In this document: piece by piece, positions 37,934-47,069 of the stretch
How the letters are laid out: each line of letters starts with the position of its first letter
Numbering within the stretch: position 1 is the stretch's first letter
Assembly: GCF_000970305.1 (NCBI RefSeq)
Contig: NZ_CP009517.1
Span: forward strand, 682,001-746,000
Source: Methanosarcina barkeri 3
GTDB taxonomy: Archaea; Halobacteriota; Methanosarcinia; Methanosarcinales; Methanosarcinaceae
Length of the DNA stretch: 64,000 nt
Direction: 5' to 3'
Notes under the pieces: model-generated
Seen by the model: only the letters and a program-made list of their open reading frames with translations
Database searches by the model: none
What the model was told of the DNA's origin: nothing
Made by a program: the position numbers and the translations under genes

Positions 37934-40339
37934 TTAAGCTCGCTTTTTTGCCCCCAAATAAATTAGTAGCGCTAGAAGTGGTAAGAAGATTACTATAACA
38001 CTCTTAATTTTGCCACCAGATTCCTGTTTTTTTCCATTTTCGCCTTTTCCATTATCTGCTTCAACGCTCAAAGGCTCATTATCCTTGTTTTCGTATATTG
38101 AGCTATTCCTATAGGTTTCCTTAAGGCTATTCGTATCCTCAGGGTCTTTTTGCTCAATCTTCATCTCTTCAGACGTATTTTCTTCTCTGGTGTAAGCGGT
38201 TATCACAAACGATGAAAAGCCCGGAGTTTTGGCCTCAAAATAGGAGTATTGGTCATCTTCACTTATTTTCTTAACTTCAAGTTTGTTCCAGGAGGTATGG
38301 TTATATCGCCACATGCATATTTCGGATTTTTCGTCAATGTTTTCGCTAATCCAGGGTTTTTCTACTTTGAATCCTATACTTACATTCTCAATATTTTCTG
38401 ACAGGGGAGTTCCTGCATTTCCGACCTGAATATTCACGTTTTTGTATACTTTACCTAGAGGAAGTTGGGGAACCTGGGCAGATTTCTCTTTAAGCGTTTC
38501 GATGGTTGCAGCTGTTCTTTTAAAAGTTTTCTTCGGATCGAATTCAAGGTTCATTATACAGGTTGCACTCATAGGAAAATCAAACTTAACATGCGAACCA
38601 CTACTGATGTATCTTGACGCCGTTTCTTTGGCATCGATGTTTCTGGAAGGTTCAAGACTTGTGATTATCCCTCCTCCACTATGTCCGCCTGAAGAAGAAA
38701 CGCTTGATGGGTTCTCTGTATAAATCCCTTTATTAACCGAATCCCCGTTTACTGTAACAGCCATGTCATCGGGTTTCTTCCAGCTTGAGATTTCAGAAAA
38801 CTGGATTATGTAGTTTCCAGCAGTAAGATTGTTTATTGTATAATTGCTATGATGCCATTCCGTATCAGGTCCGGCAGTAATCTTCCATTTTGCTTCGGTT
38901 TCAACAGCTTGAGGTTCAATAATAACTTTCAGGGAAGATTTCGATACGTTAATAGAGTAATTGTAAACATTGAATCCCTCCTGGTCAATATCTTCGGAAA
39001 TTAGAGGATCCCTTTCATAAGTTCCTGTAAGGTCGTTTTTGAGGGAGGCCCGTATAAGAAATATAATTTTCTCTGCTCCGCTATTAGGCTTCACCGTAAT
39101 ATTAAGAGTTTCTTCCTGTTGCGTATTCCACTGGTATTGTAGCAATTCAACCGATGGGTATTGTACCGAGATTTCTCCGGTTTTCCCCTGTATCAGATCA
39201 CCTACTGCATATGTTTTAACGTTGCCGCCTGTGCCTTGCACTTTTTCAATTCTCTCACCATTTGGGAAGGAAACTGAAATATAGCCTTCACTTGCATTTT
39301 TGCCTTCATTTTTTAAGGTTACTGAAATATTTGCAACCTCTTTTTCAGAAATTGTACTAAGGGGTTCGATTTCAACATTTGTGATTTTTGGAGACGGAAC
39401 AATATCAGCTGAAGACACGAATTCTATTAAGGCAATATCTGAGCTATTACCCGAACTGTGTCCTGTAAACACTATTTTTGATCCATCAGGACTCCATTTC
39501 GGGTAAGCATCAAGTATTCCAAGATTTTCCGTAAGCTTGACCCTGTAATTTCCCTGTATGTCTCTTAGCCAGAGTTCGGGGCTTCCTCCTTCATCCGAGA
39601 CATATACAATCTGTTTTCCGTCAGGACTGAAGGCAGGATCCCACTCGCCATAAGGTGTATCAGTAAGCTGGGTCTGGTTGGTGCCATACCACTCTATTGT
39701 CCATAGATCTGGTTTCTCTTTTGAGTTGTTGGCGCTATATATTACCCTCAGTCCAAGTGGATACCAGTCTTTTCCTGTCCCAATATTTTCTGAGGTTCCT
39801 AGCCTGGTCTTATTACTTCCATCCCTATCAACTATCCAGAGCTGAGAAGGAGAGCCTGGTAATTCCTCAGTATGGATTATTTTTAGTCCAAGACGGCACC
39901 AGGCACCCCAGCCTTCGAACTTTTGAGGGTCATTTGTTATAGGGGTTGCGATTCCACTGTTCATATCTATTCTGTATAAATCGGACTGAGAGCCTTCCGA
40001 TTTTGTTACGATCAGTTCTGTCCCGTTAGGGTTCAGATCGTTAAAACTTGTAAGATTGCCCTCCCCTATTCCTGTTCTCACGACTTCGCTCCCATCTGCC
40101 TTCATCCTGTACGAACTGAGAGCTCCAGATTCATTATCTTTAACCGTATACAAAATATAGTTACCATCTGCAGTCCACACAGGAAATAGTTCCAGTTCAG
40201 GACTGTTGGTAAGAAACTTTATAGTTTTTACAGTAGTGTTTTCAGAAATATTTACTCCATACCCTTCAGCTGCTTCTACAGGCATAGAGAAAATTCCAAC
40301 AATTAATATTAAGCACACACATTTTAAATTACAGCTCAT
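37934..40339 (-). CDS. exported TolB-like propeller protein with PGF-pre-PGF domain and C-terminal anchor
   Basis: 801 aa. A signal peptide (residues about 5-24, ending VEAAEG) precedes a TolB/WD40-like propeller at about 35-305 with blades such as PAFSPDGKQIVYVSDEGG and PKWSPDGSKIVFTG. A CARDB-like beta domain (about 315-440) and a mixed region follow, then a Gly/Ser linker (SSSGGHSGGG) and a PGF-pre-PGF domain (about 570-715) ending TPGFSSFVITAY. After a charged linker the C-terminus is one transmembrane helix (SVIVIFLPLLALLIYLG) and KKRA. It is thus a surface protein anchored in the cytoplasmic membrane. A GGTGAGAA ribosome binding site is shared in form with the paralogue at 40693. Confidence 0.88.
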   Translation of the reverse strand: MSCNLKCVCLILIVGIFSMPVEAAEGYGVNISENTTVKTIKFLTNSPELELFPVWTADGNYILYTVKDNESGALSSYRMKADGSEVVRTGIGEGNLTSFNDLNPNGTELIVTKSEGSQSDLYRIDMNSGIATPITNDPQKFEGWGAWCRLGLKIIHTEELPGSPSQLWIVDRDGSNKTRLGTSENIGTGKDWYPLGLRVIYSANNSKEKPDLWTIEWYGTNQTQLTDTPYGEWDPAFSPDGKQIVYVSDEGGSPELWLRDIQGNYRVKLTENLGILDAYPKWSPDGSKIVFTGHSSGNSSDIALIEFVSSADIVPSPKITNVEIEPLSTISEKEVANISVTLKNEGKNASEGYISVSFPNGERIEKVQGTGGNVKTYAVGDLIQGKTGEISVQYPSVELLQYQWNTQQEETLNITVKPNSGAEKIIFLIRASLKNDLTGTYERDPLISEDIDQEGFNVYNYSINVSKSSLKVIIEPQAVETEAKWKITAGPDTEWHHSNYTINNLTAGNYIIQFSEISSWKKPDDMAVTVNGDSVNKGIYTENPSSVSSSGGHSGGGIITSLEPSRNIDAKETASRYISSGSHVKFDFPMSATCIMNLEFDPKKTFKRTAATIETLKEKSAQVPQLPLGKVYKNVNIQVGNAGTPLSENIENVSIGFKVEKPWISENIDEKSEICMWRYNHTSWNKLEVKKISEDDQYSYFEAKTPGFSSFVITAYTREENTSEEMKIEQKDPEDTNSLKETYRNSSIYENKDNEPLSVEADNGKGENGKKQESGGKIKSVIVIFLPLLALLIYLGAKKRA

Positions 40340-40692
40340 AAGTTCTCACCGTTAACATATTAAATTAATAATACATGTATGTCTTAAGATAAATAATCTG
40401 TGGAAGTTCAACTCAGAGAGCCTGTTCCAAATCAATTGACTAAAAACGAATAACCGAACAAAAGAGAGTAAAAACGGATGAAAACTGAAGAAAAAGAAAA
40501 AATAAATAAAAATGAAAATTCGAAAGTTACGTAATCGGTTATTTCGATTTTTTAATGTTACCTGCACAACGAATTTTATTCCTTCATTTTCATTATACAA
40601 CGTTGATAGCTGGAAGCATTGACAGATTCTCCTTCAAGGCTTCACGAACAAAAATCAACTTCGTTAGCCAGTAATTGTTGAAAGATAGGACG
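40340..40692. other. spacer between TolB-like paralogues
   Basis: 353 bp, AT-rich. It includes a sequence (gagcctgttccaaatcaa, about 40418) resembling one end of the family A MITE, without a matching second end. No gene. Confidence 0.4.
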
Positions 40693-42060
40693 TCAAAGGT
40701 ACTGGTTCAAGCTGTATAGAGCAATGTCTGAGCCGCTGTTTGTGGAATTAGTCGAGCCAGTCTCAAAAGTAGAATATGGAGTAGAATATGGACCGTTTAT
40801 CATAGAATTATTAACTGTAACAGAGCTATTTACTACCGAATTATTTGTCATTAAGTTATTTACTATCGAGTTGTTTATTACAGAGTTATTTACTACCGAA
40901 CCACCTATTGTCTCTGAATTATTTACTATTGAAGAGTTATCTTCTAATGTGGTGTTACCTGTAATTTCAGAGTTATTGTCAATTATTAAGTTAGAAATAT
41001 TGAGTAAAGCAATATCCGAACTATTTACTGTAGAATTGTTCGAAACGTTCTGTGGATTATGCGCTACAAAAACTATTTTTGACCCATCAGGACTCCATTT
41101 CGGACTCGAATCAATTATTCCGATATCGTTTGTAAGCCTGGTCTTATTGTTTCCTTTGGTATCCCGAAGCCAGATTTCAGGCCTTCCTCTTTCATCGGAT
41201 ACGTACACTATTCTTTTCCCATCCGGGCTATATGAGGGGTTCCATTCCCCATATGGGGTATCGGTAAGTTGAGTCTGGTTTGTACCATACCATTCTATTG
41301 TCCAGAGGTCTGGTTTATTTTTTGAATTATTAGCACTGTATATTATCTTCAGGCCAAGAGGACACCAATCTTTTCCAATTCCTACGTTTTCTGAGGTACC
41401 GAGCCTGATCTTATCGCTTCCATCCCAATTAACTATCCAGAGCTGAGAAGGTTCGTCTCCGGACTTCTGGGTGTATACGATTTTTTTCCCGAGGCGGCAC
41501 CACACGCCCCAACCTTCGGATTTGTCAGGACTATCCGTAACAGGTGTTATGCTTCCGTTTTCCAGGCTCACAAGATAAAGATCTGTTTGGGAACCGTTTG
41601 ATTTTGTTAAAATCAGTTCTGTTCCATTAAGATTTATATCACTAAAACCTGTAAGGTTTCCTTCACCAATGCCTGTTCGCTCGATTTCGCTTCCGTTTGC
41701 TTTCATTTTATACGATTCGAAACCATCGGATCCATCCCTGTGAACCGTATACAGGATGTAATTTCCATCCGCAGTCCATACAGGAAACAATTCTGATTCG
41801 GGAGTATCAGTGAGAAAAGTAATGTTTTCTACAGCGTTATCAGCATAAGTTTCTTCTTCATAACCTTCGACTTCTCCGGAGACATAAGTCCGGTTTGAAT
41901 CGGAATAATAGTAGTTCTGTGAGGCATTCTGGGTTCCATTCCATTCCAATACTTCCGTAAAATTGCCGTAGTCAGATACTACGCCCGGTTCTGCTCCTGC
42001 AGGTAACGTAAGAAGTACGAACGCTAAGAATAAAGAAAAGTATCTGTACGCGATTCTCAT
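40693..42060 (-). CDS. exported TolB-like propeller protein with Asn/Ser-rich tail
   Basis: 455 aa paralogue of 37934-40339. Signal peptide (about 7-23, ending PAGA), a short linker, then a propeller at about 75-345 with the same blades (SYSPDGKRIVYVSDERG, PKWSPDGSKIVFVAHN). Instead of the PGF and membrane-anchor region it ends in a low-complexity tail made of NNS/VNNS/INNS units, each a potential N-glycosylation site. A membrane anchor is missing, so it may be released or held by partners. The start has GGTGATAA. Confidence 0.85.
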   Translation of the reverse strand: MRIAYRYFSLFLAFVLLTLPAGAEPGVVSDYGNFTEVLEWNGTQNASQNYYYSDSNRTYVSGEVEGYEEETYADNAVENITFLTDTPESELFPVWTADGNYILYTVHRDGSDGFESYKMKANGSEIERTGIGEGNLTGFSDINLNGTELILTKSNGSQTDLYLVSLENGSITPVTDSPDKSEGWGVWCRLGKKIVYTQKSGDEPSQLWIVNWDGSDKIRLGTSENVGIGKDWCPLGLKIIYSANNSKNKPDLWTIEWYGTNQTQLTDTPYGEWNPSYSPDGKRIVYVSDERGRPEIWLRDTKGNNKTRLTNDIGIIDSSPKWSPDGSKIVFVAHNPQNVSNNSTVNSSDIALLNISNLIIDNNSEITGNTTLEDNSSIVNNSETIGGSVVNNSVINNSIVNNLMTNNSVVNSSVTVNNSMINGPYSTPYSTFETGSTNSTNSGSDIALYSLNQYL

Positions 42061-42382
42061 AATTTATCACCGTTAACTTAAAAAAATTAGCATTAGGGAT
42101 ATAAATAATTATTTATTAAATTAATTTGGAATATTGGTTTATTAAAAATTAAAATAATCAACTAATAATTATATTTATTTATTGAAAACGGGGTATATAT
42201 ATGCGGATAAAAACCCTTATTTTTATTAACAATGGACGAAATTTTAAAATAAAATAAAATTTTTGCCCGGAAAAGATAAATACTTAGTTCCAGGACAAAA
42301 TTTGAAGTCAAATAAGTTTCTGGTTTTAACCAATCGAATTTCTTTTTTGAATCAATTCTCTAATGTGCAAGTTCAATCTTAA
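42061..42382. other. spacer upstream of the TolB-like gene
   Basis: 322 bp, very AT-rich, with TATA-like sequences (ttatatttatt near 42169). Nothing else. Confidence 0.4.
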
Positions 42383-43132
42383 TTATGAGGCTTTATTATA
42401 TCCTTCGGCCAGGTGGACGTTTACATATACTACAGCTTCATTAGTATGTTTGTATGCATAATCATCAGTAATTTCCGGCAATTTATCCGCTTCGTCCTGG
42501 GAAGTAACAACCATGCCTGCTGGAATATACCTTCCATCAGGAACAGTTACGCCAATTGCTGCCGATGTGGGCTCAAGTACGCAGTTGTTTCCTATCTTTG
42601 ACTTAAAAACGAAAGCCTGCATACCAATGAAAGTATCGTCACCTACAGAAGCCGGGCCATGAACCTGAGACTGGTGGGCAAGTGAAACATTTTCTCCTAC
42701 ATAGACTGCATATTTTTTACCATCAACTTCAACAAGGTTCTTTTCTACAGGCTTGCCTTCCTCATCAAGTGTCTCAAGGGCGTGAAGTACAACACAGTCC
42801 TGGATATTACTCCTGTTTCCTACGAAAATAGGCATTCCTTCGTCGCTCCTAACAGATGCCATGGGGGAAACCATAACACTAGCACCTATTCTTACATTTC
42901 CTATGACCGAAGCCTGGGGATCAATATAGGCGGTGGAATCAATAACAGGGGCTGTAGGTACAGGATTCCATGGTGTTACCGGATTTTCCCTGATATTCGA
43001 AAACTCGCTTTCGGTTATTTCCTGTGTGACATTGTCCTTTGCTCCTTCACCCTCGGAGATACATCCGCTCCCTAAAAGGGCCAATGAAAGAGATAGAATA
43101 AGTATTGTAACAATCTGCTTGTTAAATCTCAT
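42383..43132 (-). CDS. cam: gamma-class carbonic anhydrase Cam
   Basis: 249 aa. Hydrates CO2 to bicarbonate outside the cytoplasmic membrane; in Methanosarcina it is induced during growth on acetate. Residues 1-24 are a signal with a lipobox-like LGSGC. The mature part is a left-handed beta-helix of hexapeptide repeats and matches M. thermophila Cam nearly throughout. Zinc ligands His117, His153 and His158 (mature 81, 117, 122) are present, as are Arg, Glu and the acidic loop (SDEGMPIF, HALETLDEEGK) that separates Cam from CamH. One change near the active site: QDC instead of QDG (mature residue 77). GGAGGACC precedes the ATG. Confidence 0.95.
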   Translation of the reverse strand: MRFNKQIVTILILSLSLALLGSGCISEGEGAKDNVTQEITESEFSNIRENPVTPWNPVPTAPVIDSTAYIDPQASVIGNVRIGASVMVSPMASVRSDEGMPIFVGNRSNIQDCVVLHALETLDEEGKPVEKNLVEVDGKKYAVYVGENVSLAHQSQVHGPASVGDDTFIGMQAFVFKSKIGNNCVLEPTSAAIGVTVPDGRYIPAGMVVTSQDEADKLPEITDDYAYKHTNEAVVYVNVHLAEGYNKAS

Positions 43133-43436
43133 AAAGGTCCTCCATTGACAGTAGGAAGATTATGAAATATATAGACATTTCTATTTTTATTTGAAAAAAG
43201 TTAAAAAAATAAATATAGGGAGATTTTATTTTAAAAAAGCTTCCGTAACAAGGCTTTGCAATCATAGATTCTTTTAAGATTTTGTTCAACAAAAATGACA
43301 ATATATTGAGCCTATCCCAAAACCAATATAATGCCAGAATAGGAGTTATAATATTGGCGGTAATAGTAGATTAGATAGTGTTTTGGGATAGGCTCATTCA
43401 AAAAAGTCTTATATTTATGGTAGATGGAACATATTT
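43133..43436. other. spacer with a MITE-like element
   Basis: 304 bp between divergent genes. It contains the Cam upstream region and the 88-bp element at 43308-43395. Confidence 0.5.
43308..43395. mobile_element. MITE-like element, family A, copy 2
   Basis: 88 bp. The terminal inverted repeat GAGCCTATCCCAAAAC is perfect on both ends, and the element is flanked by the 3-bp direct repeat ATT (43305-43307 and 43396-43398). It lies 41 bp before the truncated membrane-protein gene. Confidence 0.85.
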
Positions 43437-43793
43437 ATGGAGTCTGTACTTCATATTTCCTGGGAATCCATACTGGCAGACCTGCCCGTATTTATGGTAA
43501 TTACAATATGGAATCTGTTTGTGATTCTGTTTCTTTCAAAAAAAGTATATCAAATTTATCTACAAAAGGACAGATCGATTAGTTCTTCGATGTACTTTTC
43601 AAGAAAAGTAATTCACTTTCTGGCCGGTGGATTGACAGCAATGCTTCTCCCTTTTGTCGCTCATAAGCCTATTATACCAGCAGCTACTGTTTTTGGGTTT
43701 GCTCTTATAACCTACCTGCCGCATAAACTCAACAGGAGAATGTACTGGTTCCACAATCAAATCCGCATTTTTCTTTCAAAATATAGCTTTTAA
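43437..43793 (+). CDS. short membrane protein resembling the N-terminal part of dolichol kinase/CDP-diglyceride-type enzymes
   Basis: 118 aa with hydrophobic segments at about 15-34, 62-75 and 78-92. The stretch YFSRKVIHFLAGG, then AMLLPFVAHKPIIPAA, resembles the SRKxxH...G start found in polyprenol/dolichol kinase-like and phosphatidate cytidylyltransferase-like membrane enzymes, which are normally about twice as long. The frame stops soon after the MYWF segment, so it may be a truncated gene. The ribosome binding site is weak. The assignment is tentative. Confidence 0.45.
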   Translation: MESVLHISWESILADLPVFMVITIWNLFVILFLSKKVYQIYLQKDRSISSSMYFSRKVIHFLAGGLTAMLLPFVAHKPIIPAATVFGFALITYLPHKLNRRMYWFHNQIRIFLSKYSF

Positions 43794-44164
43794 ATATACC
43801 CTTAACCTTAGAGTAACCTGCCAAACCGCAAGGTAACCGAACTTACATATTATTTGGAACAACAATCTAAAAGTTCATATATCTTAAAATATAACATATT
43901 TTAAAATGTTGAATATCAAGAGCTTAGTTCAATGGTGTAAATAAGGGACATCTGCAACTTTTCAGGCTCGTTTAAACAGATGGGGTCAGTTACGTAAAAT
44001 CATACATACCGGGCTAGGAAACCAGGAATTAAAAACATCAATTTTAAAAATTAAAAGACTCGATGACATCCTATTAATTTTGAGCCTATTGGGCTGCATA
44101 CTCTAAAATATTTTATTTCATGACTGGTCCTGATAAGCTTATACTACTGGGGGATAGAAGGAAA
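43794..44164. other. spacer before the HEAT-repeat gene
   Basis: 370 bp. A TATA-like stretch (tatcttaaaatataac near 43880-43895) and no ORF with a ribosome binding site. Confidence 0.4.
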
Positions 44165-45805
44165 ATGGATGACAATATAAAGAATCTTATTAAAAAGTTA
44201 GAACGCTCAGTCTTTGCAGGAAACCGGGCAATTGCTGCTGAAGAACTTGGAAAGCTAGGAGATTCTTATGCTTTACCTGCGCTGATTGAAGCACTTAATG
44301 ACTCAAACCCAAAGGTGAGAGTTGCCGCCGCAGAAGCCCTGGGAAAGTTCAATATACCCGGAGCTGTTCCCGGCCTTATAAAAGCACTTAATGATCCTGA
44401 TAGTCCTGTGAAAAAGACTGCAATTACTTCCCTTGAAAAAATAGGTACATCTGAAGCTATCTCAGGCATTGTGAAATGTTTCGGGGACAGGGATAGGTTT
44501 GTCCAGAAAGAAGCAGTAAAATCCTTAATGAGGATAGGTTCAAAAGATGCTATCAGTGGCCTTGAAAAAGCTCTGGCATATCCAGATGATTCGCTTAGAA
44601 GGATTTCAATAATAGCCCTTGGGAAAATTGACACTTATGAAGCCGCTAACTGTCTTGTAAAGGCAATTGAAAACTCGGATCACAAAATAAGGCAGCAAGC
44701 CGCCGAAACATTGGGAAAAAGAGGGAAATCGGATGTGCTTGATGAGCTGATGGAAATCCTCAGGGACCCTAGACAATCTGTACAAGAAACTGCATCCGAA
44801 ACGCTTTGCAAAATTGTAAGTGTTTCAACTTCAGTGCCTGTGATTGTAAAGGCGCTCGGAGCTTCGAGCAGGGATGTAAGAAAAGTTTCAATTGAAGTCC
44901 TCTGGAAGATAGGAACGCCTGAAGCAGTTTCAGGGCTTTTGAGAGCTCTGGATGACCCCGACTGGTATCTGAGAAGCCGTGCTGCAGATGCCCTGGGAGA
45001 TATAGGTTCTCCTGAAGCAGCTCGAGGACTGGTTAAAGCTTTTGATATATATGAAAACTCTGTAAGGAAGGCGATTACCTGTGCTCTTGGAAAAAGCGGA
45101 ACGCCTGAAGCCATAGAAGGGCTGATTAAAGCTCTTAACGACCCTGATAGTTCGGTCAGAGAATCAGCAGTTCTGGGTCTTGGAAAAGCAGGCACCCCTG
45201 AGGCCATCTCAGGTCTTTTAAAAGCTCTGGATGACACTAAGGCAGCAGTGAGAGAAGCTGCAGCTTCCGCGCTTGGAGATCTCAAAGCGCAGCAAGCTGT
45301 TCCGAAATTCGTGGAAATTATTGAGAACCCTGACAGTCCGATGCAAAAAATCGCGATCTGTTCACTTGAGAAAATTGGTACCCAGGAGGCAGTTTCAGGG
45401 CTTATTAGAGCTACTGGAAGTCCAGATGCCTGCGTGCGAAGGGCTGCATTGAAAGCTCTTGAAAAAATTAATAAATTCAATTCCTCACCTGCAACTACTA
45501 ATGATAAAACCGAAACCCCTGGAAAGGAGCTTATTCTTAGTAATTGTTTGAAGGGTGATGATTCTGAAGTTCCGACTGAAACTTCAAATCTCTCAGATGA
45601 GATCTGTAGTATGAGTTCTCTAAAAGAACTTGAACTTTCAATTTCTGTTGAAGAAACCAAGGAGTCAAGAGCCCACCAAAGCGCAAGTTACAAGAAAGAG
45701 AAAGGAATCGGGATGACCTGCCCATACTGCTCCAGAAACCTGAATCTCCCCACTGCCCCCAACTTCTGTCCTTTCTGCGGAATGAAGTTGAAGTTGAAAT
45801 ACTAA
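44165..45805 (+). CDS. HEAT-repeat (PBS-lyase type) protein with C-terminal zinc ribbon
   Basis: 546 aa from the ATG at 44165, chosen for the GAAGGA before it (the upstream ATG at 44120 has none). Residues about 15-455 are some 14 HEAT repeats of 31 residues with the recurring pattern AVSGLIKALNDPD..VR..A..ALGKIGTPEA. A polar linker of about 60 residues leads to a zinc ribbon CPYC...CPFC (about 518-540). HEAT-repeat solenoids of this kind bind proteins or act as bilin-lyase-like scaffolds; in methanogens the partners are unknown. The zinc ribbon suggests contact with nucleic acid or a partner protein. Neighbours give no hint. Confidence 0.88.
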   Translation: MDDNIKNLIKKLERSVFAGNRAIAAEELGKLGDSYALPALIEALNDSNPKVRVAAAEALGKFNIPGAVPGLIKALNDPDSPVKKTAITSLEKIGTSEAISGIVKCFGDRDRFVQKEAVKSLMRIGSKDAISGLEKALAYPDDSLRRISIIALGKIDTYEAANCLVKAIENSDHKIRQQAAETLGKRGKSDVLDELMEILRDPRQSVQETASETLCKIVSVSTSVPVIVKALGASSRDVRKVSIEVLWKIGTPEAVSGLLRALDDPDWYLRSRAADALGDIGSPEAARGLVKAFDIYENSVRKAITCALGKSGTPEAIEGLIKALNDPDSSVRESAVLGLGKAGTPEAISGLLKALDDTKAAVREAAASALGDLKAQQAVPKFVEIIENPDSPMQKIAICSLEKIGTQEAVSGLIRATGSPDACVRRAALKALEKINKFNSSPATTNDKTETPGKELILSNCLKGDDSEVPTETSNLSDEICSMSSLKELELSISVEETKESRAHQSASYKKEKGIGMTCPYCSRNLNLPTAPNFCPFCGMKLKLKY

Positions 45806-45849
45806 AGCTAGCCACTTTTCCAGGGAAAAATAGTCGTTGTGATCACACT

Positions 45850-45976
45850 CCTTTTGAAAAATGCTTGCCCGCAAGCCTTTTCAAAAAAGGCTTGAGCGAA
45901 AACCCAAAAAGTATTTGGATTTGAGAACCTTATCCCCTAGCCCTATCGGCGTGATCAACCGGCGCAACGGTTGCGG
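45850..45976. repeat. dispersed two-hairpin repeat, copy 3
   Basis: Contains GCAAGCCTTTTCAAAAAAGG, then cttgagcgaaaa, the link cttatcccctagccctat and ggcgtgatcaaccggcgc, then aacggttgcgg. It is the most compact copy and shows the probable unit length of about 125 bp. It begins about 45 bp behind the HEAT-repeat gene. Confidence 0.85.
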
Positions 45977-45985
45977 TCAAACAAA

Positions 45986-46545
45986 CTAATTCAGAGACAA
46001 AAGGTGCTGAACTTTAATCAGGAGGTTTGGCTTTACAGAGGTACGTTCTTGAGCAGTTTCGGTCATCTCAGTCATGTTCTGGAGAGAATCCATGATAACA
46101 GCCTTAACGTCAGTAAAATTTTCCTCAGTTATATTTTCAAACAGGATAAGACAAAACCCATATTTTCCGTCAATCTCCGTTTGCATTTCATCAGGTTCAA
46201 TATGCCTTCCATTATTTTCCATGCTCTTATTTGCCTGCCTGTTTCCAGACAAAACCTTCTGGAGATCAGATGCATTCGAAACCTTACCGACCTCACTATA
46301 GAGAGTTTGAGGTTCAGTAATTCTCTTACTGGTTGAGTCAAGCATGTCTGCCTGAATGTCAGTAAAGTTTTCTTCGTCTATATTCCTTGCAGGATAAAAG
46401 AAGGACAAGATCCCGGATCATAACTCAGGTCCGTCAAGTTTGTCAGGTTTTCGTTTTCTGAAGCAAAAACCCCCGAAGGGATAATATTCGATATAATCAA
46501 CACCATCGCAAAACGGGAAATTAACTTTAATACTTTTACTGTTAT
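45986..46545 (-). pseudogene. broken gene for a small secreted protein
   Basis: AGAGG is followed by ATA where an ATG would be expected (ATA ACA GTA AAA GTA), then a signal-peptide-like stretch (FAMVLIISNIIPSGVFA) and a mature start SENENLTNLTDLSYDPG. Near 46385-46400 a one-base loss shifts the frame: the residues before (CPSFILQ) and after (NIDEENFTDIQADM) line up with an internal repeat further on (CLILFENITEENFTD, then VKAVIMDS). The rest stays open for about 130 codons to TAA. I infer a pseudogene with lost start and a frameshift; ATA initiation and programmed shifting are less likely. Confidence 0.6.
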
Positions 46546-47069
46546 AGATTGCCTCTGTTAATTACCGTGTTTTCCTGCTCTTTTGTCTCATCACTGTCTG
46601 ACCTGTTGACAGAGTTTCGAAATCAACCGGATTAAATATAAGTTTATTTCAGAAATTGGAAAAATTATAAGGATTAATTTAAAGAATAAACTTTTTTTAA
46701 CTTTATATCCTGAGAGAAGTTTTTGAATTTGTTGAGATTAACGCTTATCAGGATCCTTAAACACTTCGACCTTTAAATACTTCGTTTTTAAACAAAAGGA
46801 ATAATTCGTAATCAGGATTTCTTATAAGGACCTGCGCAGTTGAGCCGAGAAAAAGTTATATGAAATTCCAAGTTGTCTAATCAATAGTACTTATGATAGA
46901 CTGCTCATGTCTTATTTTGCTTCCCAACTGCGTAAGTCCAATCAAGAGAGGTTCTTTAAAACTGATTAAGTATTTTTTCGTTTTGAAATCCAACAGAGGG
47001 TTTTATGAGTCAGTCATGGTTTCACGAATCAACCTTAAGTATTCTCATATTAATTTTTTACCGTTTGTT
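46546..47069. other. gene-free spacer
   Basis: 525 bp, AT-rich, between two minus-strand genes. Short repeats of 'aaacacttcga' and 'aaatacttcg' near 46760-46785. An ORF at 46893-47099 on the plus strand lacks a start signal and a believable composition. Confidence 0.4.

Noticed and set aside
40418-40436. Fourth copy of the family A MITE (gagcctgttccaaatcaa)
   Set aside because: Only one degenerate end is present and no matching inverted end or target duplication was found.
44680-45660. 326-codon frame on the minus strand inside the HEAT-repeat gene
   Set aside because: Its serine-rich repeats mirror the 31-residue periodicity of the true gene on the other strand.
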